From CALBTQ01 sp036725605 (lineage in GTDB: Bacteria; Lernaellota; Lernaellaia; Lernaellales; Lernaellaceae), in NCBI GenBank assembly GCA_036725605.1, contig DAIMDW010000028.1, forward strand, positions 18,839 through 82,838: a stretch of DNA of 64,000 bases. The letters are read 5' to 3'. A program made the position numbers and the translations under genes. Position 1 is the first letter of the stretch; every line of letters starts with the position of its first letter. The notes beneath the pieces are model-generated. The model was not told the origin of the DNA and did no database searches. It worked only from the letters and a program-made list of their open reading frames with translations. Below, one piece after another: positions 56,408-64,000 of this stretch.

Positions 56408-57526
56408 CTAATTTATTATAATGTGCAGCCAATCGGCGAAGAGAAACTCCATCTGCCCGACCAGCAAGGCGATGCGGCCCATCACCGTATAGCCGAAGGA
56501 CGCGCCGAAGGTGATCATCAGCACCCAGATGCCCACGCGGCTGCCCACGCCCATCACGCCCTTGTGTTCGGTGGAAAAGAAGAAATAAATCAGGCTGGTC
56601 AGCACGCCCACGATCATGACGATCGCATTGAAGGTGCCGCCCAGCGAGAAACCGGCCGCCGGATCGATCACGATCAAGCTGCCGATCGCCCCTTCGATCT
56701 GGCCGACGAAATCGCTCTGCAGGTAGCCGACGAAATTCAGACCGGCGGTCGTGCCGACGATGAACGCCAGCGACCACCGGCTGACCCACCCGAGTTTGTT
56801 GGACAGGCGGAACAGCAGAATCACGCCGAACACCAGCGGGATCAGATAAATCAGGCTGCGCTCGACATCGCCGATGCCGGGATTGATCCGCGCCACGAGG
56901 CTCGGCCAGAGCTTGCCCATCAGGTTGGGCACCATCACCGTCCAGAAACCGATGACCATCCAGTACGCGGCGCTCACGCCGATGAACAGGTGCTCGGCGA
57001 ATTTATAGAACGGATTGTCGTCGTACAGGAAGCTCAGGATGCACAACGTCAGCAAGGCTGCGAACCACGTCCACAGACCTTTGAAGGAGATCACCCGCTC
57101 GATCAGCGTGCCGCCGTTGGGCACGCGCACGTACACCTGGTCGCCCTTGGTTTCTTCCTCGACGTTGGTGGCCGCCACCGCGCCCCAGTGCTTCTCGCTG
57201 CGCACGTCTTTGAGTTCCATCTTCGGCGGCGGCGGTTCCTGCGTGTCGCACGGATCCGTTTCCGCCTGGCCGAATTCCGCCGGCACCTCGCGCAGAATCC
57301 TGAAACCGTTCGGCGCAAGCACCTTGTTTTTGTTGGTCAGCGGATCGAATTCGCGCCGCACCTCGGCCGCGGGCGCGACCAGCACCATGTTGTTGGGCAT
57401 GCTGTATTCAAGATCGTCCGTGGCCGGCACCGGATTGGTGATGCCGTCGCCGAACAGGAGGCCCAACAGCGACAGGCCGACGAACACGGAGATAAACCCG
57501 ATGCTGATTTTCATGTTGCGGCTCAT
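56408..57526 (-). CDS. Uncharacterised polytopic membrane protein (fourth gene of a membrane operon)
   Basis: 372 residues. One helix at 8-26, an extracytoplasmic region (about 27-140, with CDTQEPPPPKMELKD), then about seven helices (from 148 on). No known family recognised. It overlaps the preceding gene by 4 bases and is the last of four consecutive genes (60500 to 56408). All four are exported or membrane-embedded, so a shared complex is likely. Confidence 0.7.
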   Translation of the reverse strand: MSRNMKISIGFISVFVGLSLLGLLFGDGITNPVPATDDLEYSMPNNMVLVAPAAEVRREFDPLTNKNKVLAPNGFRILREVPAEFGQAETDPCDTQEPPPPKMELKDVRSEKHWGAVAATNVEEETKGDQVYVRVPNGGTLIERVISFKGLWTWFAALLTLCILSFLYDDNPFYKFAEHLFIGVSAAYWMVIGFWTVMVPNLMGKLWPSLVARINPGIGDVERSLIYLIPLVFGVILLFRLSNKLGWVSRWSLAFIVGTTAGLNFVGYLQSDFVGQIEGAIGSLIVIDPAAGFSLGGTFNAIVMIVGVLTSLIYFFFSTEHKGVMGVGSRVGIWVLMITFGASFGYTVMGRIALLVGQMEFLFADWLHIIIN

Positions 57527-58482
57527 CGTCCACCTCCCATCCGGGCGCGGCGGCGCCGGTCGATGAAGAAGGTGACGTTGCCGATGACGATGAACAAGAT
57601 GATCACGATGTGCGCGATCGCCTGCGGCCCCATGCGCTTGATCGCCTTTTGCGTATAGCCGAGGTTCTCGCTCGCCAGTTCGACGAGCCGCTCACCGTCG
57701 TATTTGTTCAGTTCCTGCAGACGCGCGGCCAGCAGCGGCTTGAGCGTGCGCTCGTACAGCAGCGCTTCGTACTCCGCCGCGCCCTTGAGGCCGCCGAGCA
57801 CGCCGACCATCTGCCGCGGATAATACGGATACAACAGCGGCGTCTGCACGGCGGTCGAACCGGAAATCAGCGGCACGCCGGAGGGATCGGCGCCGAACTG
57901 CACCCACTCCTTCGAGCCCGGATACCCGGCGCTGATGCTGATGATCAAGTCGAAGCTTTTCAGGTTGACCACGCCGTCCATCATCGGAATCTTGCGGATG
58001 TGCGTGCCGTTGATGTCGGTCGAGTACAACGTTTCGATATTGGTCAACAGCACTTTGATCACGCCCTGGTATCCGGATTTGTACCCCAGATTCACGTAGT
58101 CGCGGCCGTAGACGATCTCCCGCTGCGGATCGAGCTGCCGGATGAAATCGATGGACTGGTTGATCGTATCCACCGCCAGTTGCTGGCCGATCGGCCACAG
58201 GGCCATGGCGTACACGCGATGCCCCTTGAGGAAGCAGTGGCGCACCCAGGCGGTGGCCATCGGCTGCAACTCGGGCATCGAAGCCGGATCGTACGAACAA
58301 TCGATCAACACGCGGCTGCCCGGCGGCATGTTGTCGATTTTCTCGAACACGTGCTCGACCATCGGCGTCGGCTCTTCCGGAAAATACAAATCAAAGACAA
58401 GAGGAATAATCACGGCCAGCGCGATCAACAGAAAGATCACCCGGCGGTCGATGGTGGCGACTTTCTCATACCAATTGCTCAT
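57523..58482 (-). CDS. Conserved membrane-anchored protein (third gene of a membrane operon)
   Basis: 319 residues. Helix at about 16-34, a large soluble domain, then a second helix near 290-308 followed by a basic end (DRRRRARMGGGR). By the positive-inside rule the domain faces outside the cytoplasm. It has the feel of an alpha/beta fold: GSRVLIDCSYDPASMPELQP, HRVYAMALWPIGQQ, FDLIISISAGYPGSKEWVQFG. No enzyme family is assigned. It starts 9 bases after the second gene of the operon. Confidence 0.72.
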   Translation of the reverse strand: MSNWYEKVATIDRRVIFLLIALAVIIPLVFDLYFPEEPTPMVEHVFEKIDNMPPGSRVLIDCSYDPASMPELQPMATAWVRHCFLKGHRVYAMALWPIGQQLAVDTINQSIDFIRQLDPQREIVYGRDYVNLGYKSGYQGVIKVLLTNIETLYSTDINGTHIRKIPMMDGVVNLKSFDLIISISAGYPGSKEWVQFGADPSGVPLISGSTAVQTPLLYPYYPRQMVGVLGGLKGAAEYEALLYERTLKPLLAARLQELNKYDGERLVELASENLGYTQKAIKRMGPQAIAHIVIILFIVIGNVTFFIDRRRRARMGGGR

Positions 58483-58491
58483 GCCGCCCCC

Positions 58492-59178
58492 CTACTCGCT
58501 GTCCGCGCCGAGGTAGCTGCGTTCGATGCCGAGGATCAGCTTCAGGCTGGTGGAAATGATGCCCAGCGAGATGCCGATCATGATCGCGCGCTGCCCGGAC
58601 AGGTTGAGGGTGCTCATGATCCAGGTGGCCAGATTGGGGATCTGCAAAAACGACAGCGATTGGGGCAGCCACATCGTGGCGATCGTGCCCAGGAAGGTCC
58701 GGCCCAACAGAATGATGAACGCGGCGACCAGCAGGATCGTCGCTTCGAGATTCTTCGCGCGGAAGGCGCGGTAGCTGGCCGAGGCGACGTAAAAAGCGAG
58801 CAGGGCGAACATCGTCGCGCTCAACGGTTTGAAAACGAACTCGTAAACGCTGAAGAAATACGAGCCGCTTTCAGTCACGTCGCCTTGAATGCCCCAGGGG
58901 TTGCCGATCTTACCCAGGCCGATGACCAACGTGACGAAAAAGCCGATCATGCAAACGGCCGAATAGCCCCAGCCCGCGGCGCGTTTCCCGATCTTGTCGC
59001 CGTGAATGCGCACCAGGTTGCCGCCGCCGAGCACGAAGGCGAAGACCGAAATGATGTCGAAGAAAACGGCGAAATCCTCACCCAGTTCGCCGAACGGCTT
59101 ATGGGGAATGAAGAAGCTGACAATCAGCACCGTCCCCACCAGGAAGGTAATGAAAATGGGTATGCTGCGTTTGAGCAT
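58492..59178 (-). CDS. Small polytopic membrane protein (second gene of a membrane operon)
   Basis: 228 residues with about six to seven transmembrane helices, such as IFITFLVGTVLIVSFFI, MIGFFVTLVIGLG and AIMIGISLGIISTSLKLILG. No catalytic or transporter signature is visible. It lies 17 bases after the DUF6754-like gene and 9 bases before the next. Function unknown. Confidence 0.72.
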   Translation of the reverse strand: MLKRSIPIFITFLVGTVLIVSFFIPHKPFGELGEDFAVFFDIISVFAFVLGGGNLVRIHGDKIGKRAAGWGYSAVCMIGFFVTLVIGLGKIGNPWGIQGDVTESGSYFFSVYEFVFKPLSATMFALLAFYVASASYRAFRAKNLEATILLVAAFIILLGRTFLGTIATMWLPQSLSFLQIPNLATWIMSTLNLSGQRAIMIGISLGIISTSLKLILGIERSYLGADSE

Positions 59179-59195
59179 CGTCTAGACCATCCTCC

Positions 59196-60500
59196 TTACA
59201 TCTCCACCGTAAGCAAAGCGCGCACCCAATCGGCGATCGCCCAGAGCGTCGGCGTATCGATCAACGTGGCCAGGGTCACCAGCAGGCTGCCCGCCAGAAT
59301 GAACATCATCGCGATCGCCTTGCCCACGTCCTGCCCTTTGAGGCTGCCCAGTTGTTTGGGTTCCTGCGACAGATAGGCGCTGGCGGCGAAGAGTTCCTCG
59401 CCGATCAACGTGTAGTCGCAGGCGGCGATGAAAAACGGCAACTGGCTGGGCATGGCCGTGCCGGCGATCTGAATCGCGCCGACGTAATTGCCCGTTTCGG
59501 CCAGAATCAGGCTCTCGGCGAAAAACGCGCCGATGTAAAAACAGGTCGCCGGCTTTTCGCGCACCATGATGCCGTTGACGCCGGCCACGTACCCGAACTG
59601 CTCGTCGGTCAGATAGGTGATCATGTCGTCGTGATAGGCATCGGGGCGTCCGGCGGTCAGGTACGCCTCCTTGACCGTTTCGCGCGCGGTGGTCATCACC
59701 AGACTACGGCTGGTGGGCACCATCAGCTTCGTGTCGTATTCGGCGATGGTCCGCGCGATGCGGCCCAGGATAATCACCGAGCTGACGGTCTGCACGTCGT
59801 TCATATCCTGAATGCCGGGGATGTACAAAATCGGCCGGCCCATTTCGGTGGCGCGGCCGATGGCTTCGTCGACCGCTTCCAAGCCCGCGATCTTGCGCAC
59901 GAACGGCTTTTTACCGCGTTTGATCGATTCGATGAAGAAGATGATCGCCACCGAAATGATCGCCGCGATGACGAACAGGTTCAGCTTGTTGAAGGCAAAC
60001 CATTGCGGCACGGACTGTACGGCCTCGGTCAGCAGCGGTTCGCTGCGGCGGCCGCTCTTGGCGATGGAAACGACTTGATAAAAATAATCCACGTCGTCCT
60101 TGCAGTCGGAGTCGACGATCGACACCGATGGCGCGCGGCGCGTTTTGGGGTCATGTTTGTCCAGGCGCCAGGCCGAGGCTTGCCCGACCGATTTGAATTC
60201 TTCCGGACGGCAGGCGGCGCGCAACACTTCGTAGCTGACCACGGGATCGTCGGTCCGGTCCTCGTCGATCGACGGAGTGATGACGACGGTAATCGACCCG
60301 CCCCCGTCGGACGACGTATCGCTCGCAACCACGGCCTGCGGCGGCGCGGGCAAAATCACTTCCGGCTCCGGGGCAATCACCTCGTCCGCCTCGGCCGCCG
60401 GTTCCGCGACAAGCGGCTCCTGAGCCTGCGCCCACACGGACGGCGAACAAGCCAGCACCAACAACAAAATACTCGCGACCAGGCACATGCGTCCGGTCAT
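59196..60500 (-). CDS. Exported Fn3-like/DUF6754-like membrane protein (first gene of a membrane operon)
   Basis: 434 residues. Signal peptide (MTGRMCLVASILLLVLACSPSVWA), a Pro/Glu/Ala-rich linker, a Fn3-like domain (about 65-165), a helix (about 175-192) and a conserved cytoplasmic-facing core. The core contains GLEAVDEAIGRATEMGRPILYIPG and VQTVSSVIILGRIARTIAEYDTKL, then EESL-type hydrophobic helices to the end. This agrees with my memory of the DUF6754 family, but I cannot verify it. Family function is unknown. Confidence 0.75.
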   Translation of the reverse strand: MTGRMCLVASILLLVLACSPSVWAQAQEPLVAEPAAEADEVIAPEPEVILPAPPQAVVASDTSSDGGGSITVVITPSIDEDRTDDPVVSYEVLRAACRPEEFKSVGQASAWRLDKHDPKTRRAPSVSIVDSDCKDDVDYFYQVVSIAKSGRRSEPLLTEAVQSVPQWFAFNKLNLFVIAAIISVAIIFFIESIKRGKKPFVRKIAGLEAVDEAIGRATEMGRPILYIPGIQDMNDVQTVSSVIILGRIARTIAEYDTKLMVPTSRSLVMTTARETVKEAYLTAGRPDAYHDDMITYLTDEQFGYVAGVNGIMVREKPATCFYIGAFFAESLILAETGNYVGAIQIAGTAMPSQLPFFIAACDYTLIGEELFAASAYLSQEPKQLGSLKGQDVGKAIAMMFILAGSLLVTLATLIDTPTLWAIADWVRALLTVEM

Positions 60501-60557
60501 TCACGCTCCCTTTCTTGGCTGATCGCTTTCCGGAGGTCGCGCCGGAAAACAAATCGC

Positions 60558-60585
60558 ATTAAACGACAGCGAAAAAATTCGTCAA
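60558..60585 (-). promoter_or_regulatory. Sigma-70-type promoter of the four-gene membrane operon
   Basis: On the minus strand TTGACG (60580-60585), a 16-base spacer and TTTAAT (60558-60563), about 58 bases before the first start codon; AAGGGAG serves as the RBS. Confidence 0.55.
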
Positions 60586-60704
60586 CCCATCGCCATCGTT
60601 TCCGGTGCGGGCGTCCTGATTGAATCGTGGTTGTTTTTCTGGAAGCGAAAGCGAACAGAACGGGGGCGGCACGGTCGATTCCGTTACCGCCCCCGCATTA
60701 TCAA

Positions 60705-63700
60705 TCAATCATGCGCCGGCTTTACCGCATAGGCGGATTTCGCCGGGACGATCCCGCCCGTGACGGCAATGAAGTTGTCGTGATACCCCATGTTCGTCAT
60801 GTCGTTGACCGTCAGGATCCAGTTTTCGTCGAGCGCCGGCAGCGCGATATCGCCGATCAGGCTCGAGAGCAACGGCAGGAAGAGTTCGACCAACGTCGGC
60901 GCCAGTTGCTCGAAGAGCGTTTCGTTCAAAGACAACGGATTGTTGATCGTATCGACCACCACTTCCGGCGTATCGAAGGAGATGTTGAACGTGTTGTCGC
61001 CCGAGTCGTGGGTCAACGTCGCCGGCGCGATCACCGAAGCCGACAGGGTCAGCAACAAGTCTTCCGGCGGATCCGCATTGTACAGGTGGATGAAGGCATC
61101 GCCCATTTGCACCTGCACGTTGAGGGTGCCGGCTTTGTCGACGTAGGGGATGAACACCGGCGGCAACAGCGGACGCACCTTCATCGTCAACGGAATCGAT
61201 CCGTAGGTGTCGCAAATATCCGGGAAGATCGCGTAGAAGACCGCGTCGCACGCGTCGGGGATCACCTCTTCCAGATCCACGTGCATCAAGCCGCTGCGGA
61301 AGGCCTGGTAAAGCACCTGGTTGATCATGTTGTCGCTGACCAGAATGGCGAAGCCGTAATCGTTCGAGGTGAAGATCGGCGCGACGTTGTCGGTTCTGAT
61401 CGAGCCGCTGAAGGCCGGCACGCTCGGATTGATCGTGTCGGTCAAGGTGCGGCCCTTCAACCAGATCGTGCCGCCGACCGAGTCGAAATCGGCGGAGTAC
61501 GGCCGCGCTTCGAAGGTGAACGTAATGTCGTTGAGCGGGATGTCGAAGCTGTAGGGAATGTCTTCCAACAGATCGTCAAGCGTGCTCTGGATGTACGGTT
61601 TGATCAGGCCGGGCACCAGCCATTCGACCAGTTCGCGCACCGCCCATTCGAACGGTTCCAGCAGAATGTCCGGGAAGCCGTTGATGTTGAACTCGAAGTT
61701 GCCGATGTTCACGTTGAACGAATCAATGGACACGACAATGTTCTCGTTGGTCACCGAAACGTACGAGAACGCATTCGCGATCACGTTGGTGACCTCGGTA
61801 TACCCGGTGATCGAGTAACCGATGCCGACAATCGAGCCGCGAACGCGGTAATCCAACCGCATCTGTCCGATGCCCGCATACGTGTCGATGGCGTTGGGAT
61901 TGGAATCGAGCGTGACCCAGGGCGTGGTGTGGGTCACGTTGGTCACATCGGCGCGGGCGCTGGCGACGGTGACGCCCCATACTTCCGCGCGTTCGTCGAA
62001 GATCGGATTGTAGCTCATGATGATCGACTTGAAATCGATCGTCGCGAGGTAGCTGTCGATCACATCCTCGACCTGATTCAAGCCGGTGTCGGTGATGCGG
62101 AAGCCGGCCGCATTGGTGATCCACGCATCGTTGGGCCACTCCGCCTCTCCGTACAGCACGCTCGTGGCGCCGTAGGACATATTGCCGACGCCGTCGTTGG
62201 CCACCGCCGAGAAGATGTTCAGGCCGTTGGTCAGCGTAAACTGCTGCGAGAACGAAATGCTCGTCGGCGAATGAACGCTGTAATAGATCGGCGTATCGTT
62301 GATGTACAACGTCGCGTTGTACGGATCCACATCGTACACATAACCCGAAACCGTCACCGTGCCGGTATGCGTGTAGTAGCCGCGCGGCGGATTGGTAAAC
62401 ACGATATCCGGCGGCGTCACGTCGACCACCTGTACGAAGGTGACGTCGAAGATCGCCGGATAGGCGGTCACCCGCGCGGTAATGCTGTAGCCGCCGGCGG
62501 TCTGGAAGGTGATGTCGTGACCGGTCATCGTCCAGCCGGTGTCGGGGACGATCTCCAACGCCCAGGCGTCGTCGGTTGTGTTGCCGTAAATATCCACCAC
62601 GTTCGCTTCGCAGGTGACCGTTTCGCCCTGCGCGACCGACGGTTGACTGCAGTAAACCACGATTTCCGCCGGATCGTTCGGGTGCACGACCACCGTTTCC
62701 TCGTCGTATACGTTGGTTCCCGCCACCTGTCCGCGAATCGTAATCGTGCCCGCGTACGTCAGCGTGACGCTCGGCAGGTCGAACGTGACGCCGAACGGCG
62801 GATCGACCGTGTAAATCACGTCGGCCATCACCGGATTGCCGTTGATGTCCACAATGTCGGCGTCCACCGCGATCGTATCGCCCGCGTCGATGTCGTTATC
62901 GGAGACGATGACATCCAACGAATAGATTTCCGTCTGGTCGACCAGGACATACGTTTCGGCGGTGTATACCTGCAGGTTGTAGATCGTCGAAACCTGCACG
63001 GCGAAGAAGCCGGGGAAGTAGAAGAAGATGCGGTTGACATCGATAACCACACCGGTCGTCGGATCGGTGCCCAGCGACGGATCGACCGAGGCCGTAATGT
63101 CCTCGCCGGATTCGTCGTAGAAAACATACGTCACATCGACGTACTCGCCGGTGCCGATCTGCGTCGCGCTGAGGGTCAAATCGAAGTGCGGATCCACCAG
63201 TTCAATGGTGAACTCCGCCGAAACTTCCGCCACGTCGCCGTTCTTTTCGGCATGAATGACGATCGTATGCACGCCTTCCGACAGCATCTCCATCGTTCCG
63301 GTGATGTTGCCGTTGAAGATGATCAAGGTGCTTGTAATGTCCGTGCCGTCCAGCGTCACGGTAATTTCCGAGGCGCTGCAGTTGCCGTAATCGGCGTCGA
63401 CATCGACATTGCGTTTGAATAGATAAGCGCCGACTTCCGGCTCGAAGAGTTTGACCCACGGCTTGTTCACTGCGAAGGTCGACTCGGCGAAACCGGTGCC
63501 GTTGTCGTTGGTCGCTTCCACCCGCAACGTGAAGGTGCCGCCCATCGAAGCGGTGATCGTCCCGGAAATGAAGGTGTTGGTCACGGTCAGGTAATCGGTG
63601 ATGTCCTGCCCGTCCATCGTCACCGTGACGTTGTCCGCCAAATCGCAATACAGGATATCAACATCGATCACGATGTCATAGGTCGACAGCGTCGAGCCGT

Positions 63701-64000
63701 GCGCCGGCGTGTTGATGACGATTTCCGGTTCGAGCACCGTCGTATCGTCATCGCCGGTATCGTCGTCGCCGGTATCGTCATCGCCGGTATCGTCATCGCC
63801 GGTGTCGTCATCGCCGGTATCGTCATCGCCGGTATCGTCGTCGCCGGTGTCGTCGTCGCCGGTGTCGTCATCGCCGGTGTCGTCATCGCCGGTATCGTCG
63901 TCGCCGGTGTCGTCGTCGCCGGTGTCGTCGTCGCCGGTGTCGTCATCGCCGGTGTCGTCGTCGCCGGTGTCGTCGTCGCCGGTGTCGTCGTCGCCGGTGT
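60705..64000 (-). CDS. Large secreted protein, C-terminal part: (GDDDT)n stalk, Ig-like domains, BPI/TULIP-like region
   Basis: At least 1098 residues; the N-terminus is beyond the right edge. A GTG at 63737 is not the start, since the frame stays open through the repeat. The visible order is a (GDDDT)n stalk, two Ig-like repeats (MDGQDITDYLTV; LDGTDITSTLII), further beta-sandwich domains, and a C-terminal region of about 470 residues. That region recalls BPI/LBP lipid-binding proteins: KPYIQSTLDDLLEDIP, VSDNMINQVLYQAFRSGLM, IPYVDKAGTLNVQVQMGD, LVELFLPLLSSLIGDIALP and a final DNFIAVTGG strand. The resemblance is by pattern only. Presumably an exported lipoprotein. Confidence 0.75.
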   Translation of the reverse strand, partial: TGDDDTGDDDTGDDDTGDDDTGDDDTGDDDTGDDDTGDDDTGDDDTGDDDTGDDDTGDDDTGDDDTGDDDTGDDDTGDDDTGDDDTTVLEPEIVINTPAHGSTLSTYDIVIDVDILYCDLADNVTVTMDGQDITDYLTVTNTFISGTITASMGGTFTLRVEATNDNGTGFAESTFAVNKPWVKLFEPEVGAYLFKRNVDVDADYGNCSASEITVTLDGTDITSTLIIFNGNITGTMEMLSEGVHTIVIHAEKNGDVAEVSAEFTIELVDPHFDLTLSATQIGTGEYVDVTYVFYDESGEDITASVDPSLGTDPTTGVVIDVNRIFFYFPGFFAVQVSTIYNLQVYTAETYVLVDQTEIYSLDVIVSDNDIDAGDTIAVDADIVDINGNPVMADVIYTVDPPFGVTFDLPSVTLTYAGTITIRGQVAGTNVYDEETVVVHPNDPAEIVVYCSQPSVAQGETVTCEANVVDIYGNTTDDAWALEIVPDTGWTMTGHDITFQTAGGYSITARVTAYPAIFDVTFVQVVDVTPPDIVFTNPPRGYYTHTGTVTVSGYVYDVDPYNATLYINDTPIYYSVHSPTSISFSQQFTLTNGLNIFSAVANDGVGNMSYGATSVLYGEAEWPNDAWITNAAGFRITDTGLNQVEDVIDSYLATIDFKSIIMSYNPIFDERAEVWGVTVASARADVTNVTHTTPWVTLDSNPNAIDTYAGIGQMRLDYRVRGSIVGIGYSITGYTEVTNVIANAFSYVSVTNENIVVSIDSFNVNIGNFEFNINGFPDILLEPFEWAVRELVEWLVPGLIKPYIQSTLDDLLEDIPYSFDIPLNDITFTFEARPYSADFDSVGGTIWLKGRTLTDTINPSVPAFSGSIRTDNVAPIFTSNDYGFAILVSDNMINQVLYQAFRSGLMHVDLEEVIPDACDAVFYAIFPDICDTYGSIPLTMKVRPLLPPVFIPYVDKAGTLNVQVQMGDAFIHLYNADPPEDLLLTLSASVIAPATLTHDSGDNTFNISFDTPEVVVDTINNPLSLNETLFEQLAPTLVELFLPLLSSLIGDIALPALDENWILTVNDMTNMGYHDNFIAVTGGIVPAKSAYAVKPAHD
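63743..64000. repeat. 15-bp coding minisatellite encoding (GDDDT)n
   Basis: About 17 tandem copies of a 15-base unit (plus strand GGT-RTC-GTC-RTC-GCC) continue to the window edge. The only differences between copies are A/G at two third-codon positions, all synonymous Asp codons. Confidence 0.95.

Noticed and set aside
60658..60698. GC-rich hairpin after the BPI-like gene as a rho-independent terminator
   Set aside because: The stem is good but no T tract follows on the minus strand, so it was not listed as a terminator.
60627..63422. A 931-codon open frame antisense to the BPI-like protein
   Set aside because: His/Arg/Val/Asp-rich antisense of Asp/Thr/Val-rich coding sequence; no start signal or domain.
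63668..63946. A Thr/Pro repeat protein in another frame of the minisatellite
   Set aside because: The frame reading GDDDT continues into a long well-formed protein, while the Thr/Pro frame ends quickly and has no RBS.

Overview
The window is about 60% GC, gene-dense and bacterial. It carries roughly 46 protein genes (two cut by the window edges), one degraded recombinase and one tRNA. Signal peptides, lipoboxes, a Tat lipoprotein signal, minor pilins, an LpoA-like lipoprotein and an NtrYX pair point to a Gram-negative cell. The mix (eukaryote-like kinase and FHA protein, many PKD/Fn3 secreted proteins with poly-Asp tracts, DUF4390-NtrY) resembles Deltaproteobacteria/Myxococcota-like or related uncultured lineages. 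I cannot place it more exactly from sequence alone.

Layout. 1-3300: the edge of a type I-C CRISPR-Cas operon (cas3, start of cas5; no array in view), then an AT-rich stretch and a truncated serine recombinase that runs into the 3' end of tRNA-Asp. 3540-6420: a zinc-ribbon Ser/Thr kinase facing a double-FHA membrane protein. 6550-10750: a gingipain-like (C25) secreted protease with a poly-Asp/GCGC tail. 10960-16650: a minor-pilin operon (FimT, PilV, a giant Fn3-bearing PilW, PilX) behind a consensus-perfect sigma-54 promoter. 16800-24830: an operon of three tandem alkaline-phosphatase-superfamily enzymes, a small protein, a membrane protein, a PHP phosphoesterase and QueC. 25020-30430: DUF4390, NtrY and NtrX, with a divergent membrane protein between the last two. 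30430-39000: a long run of housekeeping genes (IspG, ProS, PyrF, amidotransferase, TrmJ-like methylase, metallo-beta-lactamase fold), a histidine kinase and two pilin-like membrane proteins.

39130-52880: a proteostasis and cofactor block: GrpE, DnaK, a DnaJ without a Gly/Phe linker, an LpoA-like lipoprotein, a DinG-like helicase, Hsp20, Lon, ThiL, LarB and LarC. 52900-56250: two secreted beta-propeller-like proteins, one AT-rich and one ending in the same poly-Asp/GCGC tail as the C25 protease. 56400-60500: a four-gene operon of uncharacterised membrane proteins. 60700-64000: the C-terminal part of a very large secreted protein with Ig-like domains and a region that looks like a BPI/TULIP lipid-binding fold, preceded by a (GDDDT)n stalk encoded by a 15-bp minisatellite that runs off the window.

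Connections. The sigma-54 promoter before the pilins and the sigma-54 activator NtrX lie in the same window, although the pilin operon could equally answer to a PilR encoded elsewhere. The poly-Asp proteins and the pilin operon together suggest a heavy investment in the cell surface. The best candidates for undescribed biology are the Asp-rich/GCGC tail, the giant PilW, the four-gene membrane operon, the AP-superfamily triplet and the BPI-like protein.
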